Of a DNA stretch of 64,000 bases, positions 1 to 9,532 are shown one piece after another. The notes under the pieces are model-generated. The model made no database searches. It was not told where the DNA came from and was given only the letters and a program-made list of their open reading frames with translations. The position numbers and the translations under genes are program-made. Source of the stretch: Aureococcus anophagefferens (lineage: Eukaryota > Sar > Pelagophyceae > Pelagomonadales > Pelagomonadaceae); contig NW_008705570.1 of the NCBI RefSeq assembly GCF_000186865.1, positions 816,796-880,795 on the forward strand, given 5' to 3'. The first letter of the stretch is position 1. Each line of letters opens with the position of its first letter.

Positions 1-482
1 AAAGCATCCTGCCGGCGGCGATCGCCGCGGTCGGCGCGCCGTGCGAGCTGCTATCGGTCAGCGTGGACGTCGCCGGGGGTTTGAGCAGAGCACAGCACCC
101 GCACTGGGACCCCGTTCCCGCGCAGTGGGATGAAAAGAGCGTGCATTATGTGTTTGTGCCCCTCGACGACGTGGATGAGGTGAACGGCCCGCTGGAGGCG
201 TGGCCGGCGACCTCCGATAGACGCGGCGACGCGCTCGCCGAGCTGGCGGGGATGCCGGTCGCTGCCGCGTGGCGCCGCGGGGGCGGGCCCCTGCAGGCGT
301 GGCCGGTGGACGATGAAGCTGAGGCGTACTTTCGGAGCGTCCCATCTGCGACGCTCGTAACTAAGGCGGGCCTCGCCTACCTCGCGCGGCCGATCGTCTG
401 GCACCGCGGCTCGGCCAACTCGAAGTTTGCGGCTCGCTTCGTCGCCACGGTTATTCTGCGAGAGATACCGCCAGGGGGCTGA
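1..482 (+). CDS. Phytanoyl-CoA dioxygenase (PhyH)-like protein, C-terminal part
   Basis: The frame is open from base 3 to the TGA at 480-482; the start lies outside the window. The product resembles the catalytic half of Fe(II)/2-oxoglutarate-dependent PhyH dioxygenases. It has HPHWD (HxD iron ligands), then VHYVFVPLDD followed by GPLEAWPAT, a typical PhyH strand and turn, and near the end a second histidine in WHRGSAN with an arginine a few residues on (2-oxoglutarate binding). The family hydroxylates lipid, sterol or small-molecule substrates; no substrate can be named here. The stop codon is directly adjacent to the stop of the next gene on the other strand. The first in-frame GTG at 63 is not taken as the start because the frame stays open to the window edge. 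Confidence 0.72.
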   Translation, partial: SILPAAIAAVGAPCELLSVSVDVAGGLSRAQHPHWDPVPAQWDEKSVHYVFVPLDDVDEVNGPLEAWPATSDRRGDALAELAGMPVAAAWRRGGGPLQAWPVDDEAEAYFRSVPSATLVTKAGLAYLARPIVWHRGSANSKFAARFVATVILREIPPGG

Positions 483-2318
483 TTAACTAAACTTGAATGT
501 CTCGCGGGCAAACGCCTCGAGACGGTCGGTGATGCCCTCCGACCGCCTCTCCGCCCATTCTGGCGAAGCGAACTTCTCGTCGAGGTCCCGCAGCGCGTCG
601 TCGAGGTCGCTCTGGAGGCGGAGGACCGCGTCGTCCGCGTCGCGCACCGACCGCGCGCCGTCTCTCGCGACCTCGAGGTCGTTGAAGCGTGGCGGCGCGG
701 GCGGGGCCGAGCGCGGCGAGCGCGGGGCCGGCGGCGGTGGCACCAGGTCCGCGTCGCGATGCTCTATGCGGAACCCGGGCACGCAGTTTCCGTCCGCTCC
801 GGCGGCTGCCTGCATCGCGGCCGCGACGCACGCCAGCGTGGCGCAGGCCGGGCCGCCGTCGGTTCGTTCGAGCGGGGCCCTGATGCCCGCCGCCTGGAGC
901 TCCCGTGCGAGTTTCATGTCGAAGTCGTCCGCGTCGAGACCAAACACGACCCTGGCCCACTGCGTGCCGTCGACGGCTTGGAAGTACACCCTACACGAGA
1001 AGCCAGTGACAAGGGGCAATCGCTCCGCGACGGCACGTGAAGCGTCCGGGCCGAGCGCATCAACGACCGCCGCCTCGAGCTTCGCCGTCGGCGCCGCCGC
1101 TGCGCCCGGCGCAGCGGCGCTTCTATTCACCGCCCGCAGCGCCAGCACCAATGCTTCGCGGTACTGGCCGAACGCGGCCGGCGTTCCGCCCAGCAACCGA
1201 CGCGGCTCGACATGACGCTCCCCAAAGCGGTCGCGCAGCAGGTGTGTCATTCGCGCAGCGCGATCGTGGGGAGACCCGCCGCCCGCGTGCGCCGCGAAGT
1301 CCCCCGGTGCCCAGGCCAATGCCAAAGTCTGCGTGGTCTCGCAGTGCGTCCACTCGGTACCGCAAAACGTCGACGGCGACCAGAACGCCTGCAGCGAGCC
1401 GTACGGCAATAATACCAAGCCGGCCGCATCCGCGTCCACCGCGAGGCCGAGCACCGTGTTGTCCCAATAGGCACAGTCCCGGAGGAGGCACGAGTATTGC
1501 TCGGTCACGAACGGCGCGAGCCACGCGCGGCGTAAAAGGGACGGCGCGCGGTCGCCGCCGCGCGTCGCGACGACGACGCCGGTGTTGAACGGTTCTTGTG
1601 CCACGAAGGTCGGGAGCGCGTCGACGGCGAGCGTATCTTCCGCGAGTGCCAGCGCCGGGTGCGGCGTTGCCATCGAGGTGGCGACGATGTCGTCATCGAC
1701 CCAGACGAGAGTTCGGTAGGCGCCGGCGCCGCTCTCGAGCAAATCGTGGAGCAGCCAGAGCTTGAGGTGGTGCGCGCTCCGGAGAGGCGTCAGCCGTCCG
1801 ACGAGCTCGGCGCCCTCGGCCACGAGTCCCGTCCCGGACGCGTCGAGCGGGAGGAACCCGTACTCGTGCGTTCGCGCGTAGGCTTCCCACGACGTCCACG
1901 ACGCGCGGGCCACCTCCGGCCGGTCCGACGCGGAGACGACGAGGAGTCGCGTCCCGTGCACCTGGAGCGTTCCGTGCTGAAGCGGCCGCCGGACGTCCGT
2001 CAAATTCCCGACCGACGCGACCGCCGGCCACGCCGCGGCGGCCGCCGCTCCCAGAACTACGGCCGCCGCATCACCTCCGTTTGATTCGCAGGCCGCGGTC
2101 GGCCACGCGCATTTGATGCGTGCGTCCGCGGGCAGCGCGTCCAGGAACGCCGCCGCCTCCGTCAACACGCGGGCCGGGTCCGCGAGGGCCAGGGCTCGTA
2201 GAGCTCCGTCGACGTCGAACTCGAGCCGCGGACCACGTGCACTATGCGTGCTGCCGCCCGGGTCCACTTCTACGGGCTGCCCGGCTACGGCTGCCGCTAG
2301 CAGGCCGCACCAGCGCAT
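483..2318 (-). CDS. Secreted/Golgi glycosyltransferase, GT34 (GMA12/MNN10)-like
   Basis: The ATG at 2318 opens a 611-residue protein with a short hydrophobic leader (MRWCGLLAAAVAG), so it should enter the secretory pathway. Around residues 200-215 lies LVWVDDDIV, the metal-binding DxD-type motif of GT-A fold transferases. It is followed by FNTGVVVATRGG and, further on, WAPGDFAAHAGG, matching the order of motifs in GMA12/MNN10-type galactosyl- or mannosyltransferases. The last 200 residues are proline-rich then acidic and helical, and match nothing I recognise. The family transfers hexoses from nucleotide sugars to glycans in the Golgi. A GTG two codons upstream is in frame but was not used. 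The gene abuts the dioxygenase gene tail to tail with no spacer. Confidence 0.7.
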   Translation of the reverse strand: MRWCGLLAAAVAGQPVEVDPGGSTHSARGPRLEFDVDGALRALALADPARVLTEAAAFLDALPADARIKCAWPTAACESNGGDAAAVVLGAAAAAAWPAVASVGNLTDVRRPLQHGTLQVHGTRLLVVSASDRPEVARASWTSWEAYARTHEYGFLPLDASGTGLVAEGAELVGRLTPLRSAHHLKLWLLHDLLESGAGAYRTLVWVDDDIVATSMATPHPALALAEDTLAVDALPTFVAQEPFNTGVVVATRGGDRAPSLLRRAWLAPFVTEQYSCLLRDCAYWDNTVLGLAVDADAAGLVLLPYGSLQAFWSPSTFCGTEWTHCETTQTLALAWAPGDFAAHAGGGSPHDRAARMTHLLRDRFGERHVEPRRLLGGTPAAFGQYREALVLALRAVNRSAAAPGAAAAPTAKLEAAVVDALGPDASRAVAERLPLVTGFSCRVYFQAVDGTQWARVVFGLDADDFDMKLARELQAAGIRAPLERTDGGPACATLACVAAAMQAAAGADGNCVPGFRIEHRDADLVPPPPAPRSPRSAPPAPPRFNDLEVARDGARSVRDADDAVLRLQSDLDDALRDLDEKFASPEWAERRSEGITDRLEAFARETFKFS

Positions 2319-2481
2319 CAGCACGTTTCAAGACGTGAGCGGCTTCCAGGGTTCATTTCTTCGCCGCGGGGCGGGTGGGCATTATGGCACTGCCTAGAGG
2401 TTCCATAATGCTGTCTGTGGGGTCCGTGTTACCTGCAAATCATGGCGATGCACTGCAATAACCGACTTCAACAAGTAGAGC

Positions 2482-4571
2482 TTAGTCGTCGCGCGCTTTC
2501 TCGGGCGTGGTCTCTTCGGCGGGGTCCGACTCGAGGGGGTCGACGCCGTCGCGGAGGTCGCCGGTGAGCTCGTCGCGGTCGAGGCAGCGTAGCGTGACGA
2601 CGGCGTCGACGCGCACGTGCGTGTTGAGGATGCCGCCCCAGACGACGAGCCGCGACGCGTCGTCGATGGTCTCGGCGTCGACGCCCGTCGTGAAGCGGAC
2701 GCCGTCCTCGGGCGGCGACGGCTGCATCTGCGCGTGGCCGCGGGCGCCGCCGGCCTTGAGGCGCTCGGACTCGCCGCGCGCGACGGAGCAGAGGAGCAGG
2801 TGCTGGCGCCCGGCCGCGTCCGGCGACGCGTAGGTCGGGTCCAGGGCCATGAGCCCCCGGCGCCGGCCCGCGGGCGAGAAGTAGGCGCCGACGCCGTAGA
2901 CGGACGCGTTGCGGTCGCGGAGCACGAAGCCGTGGCCCGCGATGGGCGCGCACGCGCCGAGCGTCGTCCCGTGGAAGGCCTTCGTGACGTTGGGCGGCTC
3001 GCCCCGCGCGGCGAACTGGTCGACGGCGAGGTCGAAGAACGCGCCGCGCTCCGCGTTGCGCACCGCGTGGACGGCCAGGATCACGACCGGCGGCTCCGTC
3101 GACGCGATCTTGCGCGAGACGCCCCGGGGGGCTCCCGCGATCATGCGCGCGACGCCGCGGGCGACGCCGCGGACGCCGTCGAGCGCCGGCGCGAGCGACG
3201 TGCGCACGAGGGCCGCGGCGTCGAGGAAGGCGTGCGAGTCCGCGGCGAGGCGCTCGAAGCGCGGCGCGGGCAGGGCCGCCTCGAGCGTCGCGCCGCGGGA
3301 CGTCAGCGCGTCGCGGTCGACGTCGCGCGTGCCGTCGCCGCGCCGGCACTCGAGGCCGCCGCAGCAGAGCACGGGCGGCTCGTACGCGCGGCCGGCCGCG
3401 GTCATGAACGACACGGACCGCTCGTAGCCCGACGCCGCGCCGCCGGCCGCGGACGCGGGCTGCGCCTTGACCTGCTTGAGCTCGCCGCGCGGGCCGAGGT
3501 AGAGGTCGTACCGGGCGCCGCCGGACTCGAAGGACACGGCCGACTTGCCCCGGCCCCGGACGAGGCGCTCCGCGCACGCCGCGGGCGACTCGCGCGGCTC
3601 GGCCTTTTGCGCGAGCCTGTGTGGAATTCAAATCTTCAACTCGACTTCAATGTGCGCGTAACCGAACGATTTGGACCAGACTCTTTCGCTGTGCTTCGAG
3701 AACTCGACGAGAGCGATCGATTCGTCCAAAAATCAGCCGAATCGACTTCGATTTGATTGAGATAGAGAGTTCTGAAGTTTGGTGGGGACCCCCCAAACCA
3801 GTGGTTGATTTCCACACAGTGCGCGAGCCACGCGTAGACGCGCTGGGCCGCCGCGGGCTCGAAGGGCTCCCAGCGCGGGCGGCAGGTGCCGTCCTTCGGG
3901 CCCGCGTCGAGCTCGAGGTACGCGAGGCCGAGCGCGGCCGCGAGCGGCGGGAGCCGCGCGGCGCGCGCCGCCTCGAGCCGCCGCGTCGCCGTCGCGTAGA
4001 AGCCGCTCGCGACGCCCGCGGCGGCCGCGGCGGCGACGACGCGGTAGTGGCCGTCGGCGCCCTGCGCGAAGCCGAGCGCCGCGAGCAGGTCCACGGCCGC
4101 CGGCGTCGCGAAGTTCCGCCGGAACGCGTCGCTCCGGCCGTTGAGCCGCCAGGCCTTGGGCGCGTCGTCGCGCGCGTTCCGGGCGACGCCGCGGGCCGCC
4201 ACGAGGATCTTCGAAAGCGCGGGCTCCGCGACCTCCGCGACGACCTTGTCGACGGCGGCGTCGAAGGCCGCCGCGCGCGAGAGCGCCGCGGCGGCTCCGA
4301 GCTCGCGCGCGTCGGCCTCGAACGCGTCGCGCTCGGCCCGCGCGCGACCGAGCGCCTCGTCGACGGCGTCGCGTTGCCGGCGCGTCTCCTCGAGCTCCGT
4401 GCCGCGAGCGGCGTTGGACGCCGTGACCATCGCGTGCTCCCGCTGCAGCGAGTCGAGCCGCCGCGCGAGCGCGACTTTCGCGTCGCGCTCCTTCTTGTGC
4501 TTGTACTGGAGATAGAGCAACATAAAGACCGCCAGGGGCCACCACAGCGAGATGACGTCGTGCAGAGACAT
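2482..4571 (-). CDS. Membrane-anchored coiled-coil protein with PARP-like ADP-ribosyltransferase domain
   Basis: Two exons, 4571-3829 and 3616-2482, give 625 residues; the 212-bp intron is introner A1. The N-terminus has one transmembrane segment (SLWWPLAVFMLLYLQY), then a coiled coil to about residue 115. The second exon carries a PARP-type catalytic fold: FHGTT near residue 463, then GHGFVLRD and YGVGAYFS near residue 489. These are the H and Y that hold NAD in PARPs. A clear third-position glutamate is not visible (the strand reads LVVWGGILNTHVRVDA), so mono-ADP-ribosylation or loss of activity is possible. The reading frame across the junction is exact with a GC donor (phase 2). An alternative GTGG donor 3 bp upstream also keeps the frame. 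Confidence 0.7.
3617..3819 (-). mobile_element. Introner A1 (family A, 203 bp) forming the intron of the PARP-like gene
   Basis: Terminal inverted repeats CTGTGTGG and CCACACAG bound the element. The target duplication is TGCGCGAGC on both sides (9 bp; 8 bp if the extra T at 3820 is counted as element). In gene orientation the intron spans 3828 to 3617, begins GCTCGC (GC donor from the duplicated exon) and ends CACACAG from the element. Removal restores the codons for WLAQKAE. The element lies in the same orientation as the gene, taking the strand that reads CGGCTGATTTTTGGACGA as forward. Confidence 0.9.
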
Positions 4572-4716
4572 GTTAGTCGAGGGTAGACTGAATATCCGCG
4601 CCCGACTCTGCCGAGTCTTTTGCCGCTTCACCATCTCTTCAAGCGCACTGATAACGAACGCGCGGGCGAGGCAGCATCGAGGTCGAGATGACTCAAAATA
4701 TCCACGCTCGCCGATT

Positions 4717-5970
4717 TTACCAACCACACAGCCGAGCGCTGGAGCCGACGCCCACCGCCGCCCCCAAACACCAGGTAAACTTAAGCCAGCAGTCCCCGTT
4801 CCCCGCCGTCTCCCACTTGCCGTCGGGCGCGCGCGGCGGCGTCGCCTGCTGGGCCGCGAGGTCGCGCAGCGCGCCGCGGAACGCGGCCGCGGGCCCCCGG
4901 GCCATGTCGCGCGGCACGCCGACGTTGTAGGACAGCGCGAGGAGCGCGTCGGCGACGCGCGGCGGCCCCGGCGGCAGGCTGGCGTCGCCGCCGAGGAGCG
5001 AGTCCGCCGTGGCCCGCAGCGCGTCGTCGACGGCGGCGACGAGCGTTTCGTCCGGGCGGTTGTCCGCGGACGCCGCGCGGAGCGCGAACTTCGCCACGGC
5101 CGCGTGGTTCTTCGCGAGGCGCGCGGCGGCGTCGCGGCGGTCCTCGGCGGTGCACGCAACCCCCTCGTGGTCGATCAGGCGCGCCGCGCCGGCGTCCGGG
5201 GCGAAGTGCGGGTTCGCGTAGCGCAGGTTCGTCCGCGCCAAGGTCGTCCGGTCGGACGCGATGGCGCCGAAGAACGTGCGCGCCCGCGCGCCCTCGAGGT
5301 AGGCCCGCGCCCGGCCGAAGGGCAAGCGCTCGAACGCGCCGTCCCCGAAGAAGTAGGGCAGCACGGCCTCGAGCCGCTCGAGCAAGGGCAACAGCTTGCA
5401 GTCCGACGGCGACAGCCCCCGCGGGAACGTAAAATCGTAGCCCGCGAGCGCCGCGTCCAATGTCGCGCAGGCCTCGCCGACGCCCATGTCGAAGCACGCG
5501 TCGGGCGCGAGCCGCGTCGGCGCGCCCGCGCAGGCCTCGTAGCCGCGCCGCGCCATCTCGAAGCGCGGCAGCGCGGCCTCGAGCGCCTCGCACGGCGGCG
5601 CGGCCGTCGCCGCGTCGCTCAGGAGCGCGTCGAAGAGCCGCGCGACGCCGTCGACGGCCGGGCCGTAGGTGCCGTCGGCCTGCTCGAACTGCAGCGCGGG
5701 CACGACGCCGGAGGGCACCTGCGACGTGTACTCCGCCGGCTTCTTCTCGCCCGGTTTGAGGTAGCGGCTCAGCGGGATCGTTTTGGTGGTGTAGGGCACG
5801 CGGAGCGCCTCGAGGAGCAGCCAGAGCCGCGCGCAGTAGGGGCACCACATGGAGTTGTCGCGCCAGAAGACGACCTTGGGCTTCGCCGCGCCGAAGAGCC
5901 GCTCCTTCTCCTCGGCGAGGCGCGGCGCCGGCGCGCCCGCGGCGGCGGCGATGGCCGACCACTCGCGCAT
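4717..5970 (-). CDS. Glutathione S-transferase-like protein with thioredoxin-fold CPYC site
   Basis: 417 residues from the ATG at 5970. After about 30 residues comes a thioredoxin/glutaredoxin-like strand, VVFWRDNSMWCPYCARLW, with the CPYC redox pair near residues 42-45. This is followed by the QVPSGVVPAL segment, the cis-proline turn that binds glutathione in GST N-terminal domains. The remaining 300 residues are helical, longer than a standard GST C-domain; they may hold a second domain that I do not recognise. Dehydroascorbate reductase or omega-class activity fits the cysteine but is inference. The last 30 residues (after KWETAGNGDCW) are of different character and could be read-through of a small 3' intron. 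The divergent neighbour is the Nudix gene, 189 bp away. Confidence 0.62.
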   Translation of the reverse strand: MREWSAIAAAAGAPAPRLAEEKERLFGAAKPKVVFWRDNSMWCPYCARLWLLLEALRVPYTTKTIPLSRYLKPGEKKPAEYTSQVPSGVVPALQFEQADGTYGPAVDGVARLFDALLSDAATAAPPCEALEAALPRFEMARRGYEACAGAPTRLAPDACFDMGVGEACATLDAALAGYDFTFPRGLSPSDCKLLPLLERLEAVLPYFFGDGAFERLPFGRARAYLEGARARTFFGAIASDRTTLARTNLRYANPHFAPDAGAARLIDHEGVACTAEDRRDAAARLAKNHAAVAKFALRAASADNRPDETLVAAVDDALRATADSLLGGDASLPPGPPRVADALLALSYNVGVPRDMARGPAAAFRGALRDLAAQQATPPRAPDGKWETAGNGDCWLKFTWCLGAAVGVGSSARLCGW

Positions 5971-6159
5971 CCTTTTTTGGAGGGTTTGCGCTGCTGGAAG
6001 CGGTTGCCGCGCTGCGAGTGGTGCGCTGCCTTCCACCAAGCCCCAGCGACCAGCGCGTGACGCAGCCGGGCAGCCACGGCACCGTTTCCTCGCGCGGCAG
6101 CGCGGCATTTTCCTTTGCCTCGGCGGGCACCTCGTCCGTCCGCTTGAAGGCGGCAAGCG

Positions 6160-7983
6160 ATGTGGGGCGGCAACAGGCTCGTCCTGCTGTGGGCGACGCT
6201 GCTGCTGCGGACCGCGGGCTATGCGCCTCGCCGCGTCCCCGGCATCGCGCCGGCGCGCGTCGCGCACCGGCTCCCGTCGCTGGACCGCCTGGCGCTCGCG
6301 GCGACGAGCGACGACGGCGACGCGCCGCGCGCCCGCGCGCCCAACGAGAGCGGCGACCAGCCGCCGCGGCGGCGGCCCGAGGGCAACGGCGGGCGCGGCG
6401 GCCGCGGCGCGGGCGCGGGCGCGGCGGCGGGCGCGGCGACGGCGGCCGCGGCCGCGGCGACGGCCGGCCGCGGCCCGCGCGGCGGCGGCAGCCGCAGAAG
6501 CCCCGGCCGAAGCAGGCCGAGGAGGCCGAGGTGGAGACGAAGAAGGAGACGGTCATCGGCGGCCCCGCCGCCGCCGGCGCCGTCGCGCCCTGGGCCAAGT
6601 CGCGGAAGCGGCGGCCCGGCGGCCCCCGCGACGACGGCAAGGCCGCCGTCGCCGGCGGCGCGCGCGCGGGCCAGGCCGCCGTCGCCGGCGGCGGGCGCGC
6701 GGGCCAGGCCGCCGCCGCCGGCGGCGGGCGCGCGCAGCGCATGCCCGGCGCGCCCCCGCGGGGCGCGAACCCGAACCCGAGGCGGCGGCGGCGCCGCGGC
6801 GGGAATCGCACGAAGACGGAGCAGCAGCCGCAGCAGTCGGCGACGCGGCGCTGCGTCTGCGGCTACTGCGGCGAGATGTTCGTCAGTCGCTCGAAGCTCT
6901 TCCGCCACCTGCGCGAGCTCAACGACTGCCGGAAGATCGCTTTGAGCCACGGCATGCCCCTGGAGAATCCCATCAAGGCCGTCGAGCGGCGGCTCCGGCG
7001 GCGCTACGGCGATTTGCTCTTGGCCGGGTGCATCGTGCTGCGCGTCAAGCCGGATATGGCGTCGGAGCCGCGCTTGATCGCCTTCCGCAAGAGCCCCCGG
7101 GGTCTGCTGCTGGGCAAGGGCGACGTGAGCCCCTACGAGTGCGTCATCGTCCGCGGCAACGAGGGCAAGCAGAAGCCGGGCTTCCCGAAAGGCAAAATCG
7201 AGCCCGTCGACGGGTCCATCTTGGGGGCCGCGCTGCGGGAGACCTGGGAGGAGGCGGGGTTGAAGGCCGACCAGCTCCGGGTGCTGCCCGCGTCCGCGGA
7301 GGCCGCGGCGAACGCGTCGGTGTGTCTGGACGCGGACGACTCGCGCATGTTCGCGGACGACGAGGAGGTCATGTTGGACGAGACGTCGGACGTCATCGTC
7401 AGCGACGAGTCGCCGGCGCCGGCCGAGGACTTCCCGGACCTCGACGACGACGTCGACGCCGCGGATCTGGATCGGGACGCCGCGGACGACCGGCGCTACG
7501 CGTCCGTCGACGTCCGCGAGGTCACGGGCCGGTCGGGCAAGCGCGCGCGCTACTTCGTCTGCGGCTTATCGGAAGCGCCGCGGAGCCCGCCGAAGCTGAC
7601 GACGCAGAACGACGTCGACGGCGACATCGCCGACGTGTCCTGGGTCGACGTCTGTGTGGAAATCAAATCTTCAACCCGACTTCAATGTGCGCGTATTCGA
7701 ATGTTTTGACACGAGCACTTCCGCCGTGCTTCGAGAACTCGCTGAGAGCAATCGATTCGTCCAAAAATCAGCCGAATCGACTTCGATTTGACCGAGCTAG
7801 AGAATTCTGAAGTTTGGCCCCGACGTCCCAGCTCACTGGTTGATTTGCACACAGGTCGACGTCAACGCGGCGCTGCTGCTCCTCGAGCGCAAGCGGCGCG
7901 CGGCGCTCCGCCGCGCCGTGCTCATCTTCGCGGCCGACGAGCGCGCGCTCGCGACGCAGGCGACGCGCGACCAGGCGCCCTAA
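6160..7983 (+). CDS. Zinc-finger and Nudix (DIPP/Aps1-like) hydrolase with plastid-type leader
   Basis: The ATG at 6160 starts a leader (MWGGNRLVLLWATLLL) in reading frame 1. The conserved domains are in frame 3, so a shift must occur in the GGC-rich stretch around 6340-6500, either a small intron or an indel. Downstream are three 33-bp repeats (AAVAGGxRAGQ, 6648-6740), a CGYCGEMF...H zinc finger (about 6858-6935), then a Nudix domain with FPKGKIEP and AALRETWEEAGL, the signature of enzymes that hydrolyse diphosphoinositol polyphosphates or diadenosine polyphosphates. The box has one extra residue and D in place of a usual E. Introner A2 interrupts the last domain at 7644-7854, and the 3' exon 7855-7983 finishes the protein (VDVNAALLLLER to DQAP). 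The stop lies 9 bp from the next gene's stop. Confidence 0.72.
6648..6740 (+). repeat. Three tandem 33-bp coding repeats
   Basis: The unit encodes AAVAGG(A/G)RAGQ three times in a row inside the linker of the Nudix protein. It is GC-only in composition and prone to slippage. It lies just downstream of the place where the reading frame must change. Confidence 0.7.
7652..7854 (-). mobile_element. Introner A2 (family A, 203 bp) in the Nudix gene
   Basis: Ends are CTGTGTGG and CACACAG; the 8-bp duplication GTCGACGT occurs at 7644-7651 and 7855-7862. The intron is 7644-7854: GTCGAC donor from the exon, CACACAG acceptor from the element, phase 0, directly before a valine codon. Splicing joins ADVSW to VDVNAA. 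The element is opposite to the gene strand, yet it is spliceable because both ends read CAG outward. Confidence 0.95.
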
Positions 7984-7992
7984 CATACACGA

Positions 7993-9342
7993 TTAGCCCG
8001 GGGTCGTCGCGTTGAAGGCGGCCGGGGCCCACGCGGGGACCGCGTCGTCGGCGACGTCGAAGTCGAAGGACGGCAGGTCCGGTCGGAAGTAGAGCGCGAA
8101 CTCGCTCACGGCCGACGCCGACTTGAGCAGGAAGGCGCACTTCGCCAGGAGGAGCGTGTCCGCGAGCACCGCGAGGCCGCGCGAGAAGCCGTCCGCGTCC
8201 GCGCCGCCGGCGAAGGCGGCCCCCTTGACCCGCGCCACGCCGGCCTGCTCCAGGAGCGCGGCGCCGTAGCGGTCCGCGAAGCGCCGCCGGAACTTGGCGT
8301 CGTCCGTCGCGAGGAAGACCTTGGCGCGCGGCCGCGCGAGGTACGCGTCGACGAGCGGGAAGTAGCGCTCCGGCGGGACGATCGCGCGGTGCTTTGACCG
8401 CTTGTCCGTGCCTCTGACGTGGACGCCGAGCACGTCGAGCGCTTCGCCGCGCGTCAGCCTTCTCCACTCCGCGTCGACGCGCCCCAGGACGTGCGCGTTC
8501 GGCCGCACGAAGGCCGCGACCTGCGCGGCCCGGAGCGCCCGGACGCGCCGGGCGCGGTCGCGCGTCGCCGGGTACGCCGACGCGCGCGTCGGGTAGACCC
8601 GCCGGATGAGGTCGCAGTCGAGCTCGAGGCGCGCGTCGTCGGGCGCGTAGGGCTCGTCGAGCGGCTCGAAGAACGCCTCCCAGCCGCTGCCGTTGCCGGG
8701 GCTCACGTAGCTGTCGACCTTCCACGTGAACTGCGCCACGACGGCCTTGCCCGCGAGCCGCGCCCACGTCGCCTGGGAGATGACGTCGAGCGCGCGGACC
8801 CAGAATCCATCGCGGGGAGAGCCGCGCACCCGGAGCACGCGGTGCCGCAGCTTCAGGAGCTTGAGCGCGTCCTTCGTGGCCGCGGGGAAGCCGCGGTCGC
8901 GCGCGGCCTCGAGCGCCGCGAGGAGCGCGCGCGCGCGCGCGTCCCGCGGCGCGTCCGCCGGCAGCGCCGCCGTCGCCGTCGCGACGGCCGCCATGCTCGC
9001 GTCGTCGTCGAGGCCCTTGGCGGGCACCGCGGCCGGTGGCAGCCGCCCGAGGCGGACGACGCACTCGCCGCCCGCGGCGCCGCAGGGGCTCGACGCGTTG
9101 CGCCGCTGGGTCCTCCAGTGCAGCGCGATGAACTTCATGTTGCCCGCGCGGATGCCGCAGCGGATGGGCGCGCGGCTCGTCGCGTGCTGCCACTTGAGGT
9201 CCTTGCATTTCCCGTCGCGCCAGGCGCAGGGCAGCCCGAGCTCGTGGGCGTCGATGTCGCAGGGGCCCTGCTTCGCGTACTCCACCGCGCACTCATTCGC
9301 GGCGGCGACGGCCAGGAAGACGACGCAAGCACGGATCATCAT
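7993..9342 (-). CDS. Secretory fucosyltransferase-like protein (NodZ/FUT8-type, GT23-like)
   Basis: 449 residues from the tandem ATGs at 9342 and 9339, with a cleavable leader (MMIRACVVFLAVAAANECA). The early cysteines (CDIDAHELGLPCAW, CGIRAGNM) fit a luminal protein. Near residue 308 lies LGVHVRGTDK, followed by PPERYFPLVDAYL and KVFLATDD; these are the GDP-fucose-binding motifs shared by NodZ and FUT8 alpha-1,6-fucosyltransferases. KSASAVSEFALYFRP at the end matches the family's C-terminal motif. Likely role: fucosylation of glycans in the Golgi. It starts back to back with RRN3 (190 bp apart) and ends 9 bp from the Nudix gene. Confidence 0.75.
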   Translation of the reverse strand: MMIRACVVFLAVAAANECAVEYAKQGPCDIDAHELGLPCAWRDGKCKDLKWQHATSRAPIRCGIRAGNMKFIALHWRTQRRNASSPCGAAGGECVVRLGRLPPAAVPAKGLDDDASMAAVATATAALPADAPRDARARALLAALEAARDRGFPAATKDALKLLKLRHRVLRVRGSPRDGFWVRALDVISQATWARLAGKAVVAQFTWKVDSYVSPGNGSGWEAFFEPLDEPYAPDDARLELDCDLIRRVYPTRASAYPATRDRARRVRALRAAQVAAFVRPNAHVLGRVDAEWRRLTRGEALDVLGVHVRGTDKRSKHRAIVPPERYFPLVDAYLARPRAKVFLATDDAKFRRRFADRYGAALLEQAGVARVKGAAFAGGADADGFSRGLAVLADTLLLAKCAFLLKSASAVSEFALYFRPDLPSFDFDVADDAVPAWAPAAFNATTPG

Positions 9343-9532
9343 TCCAGGCTCATTGCAACCTGCAACAATCGAGTTCAACATTTCATCCGCCGCAAGGTGC
9401 CGCCGCTTCGGGCCGGCGACGAGAGAGGCGACGGCCGCCGTCGACGCTGGCAGACGCGCGCGAGGTCTCTCCGCCCCGAGGTCCTCGTGAGGCGCTCGAC
9501 CGCCTTCGTCGCAGCCGCCGCGCGCGCCGCCG

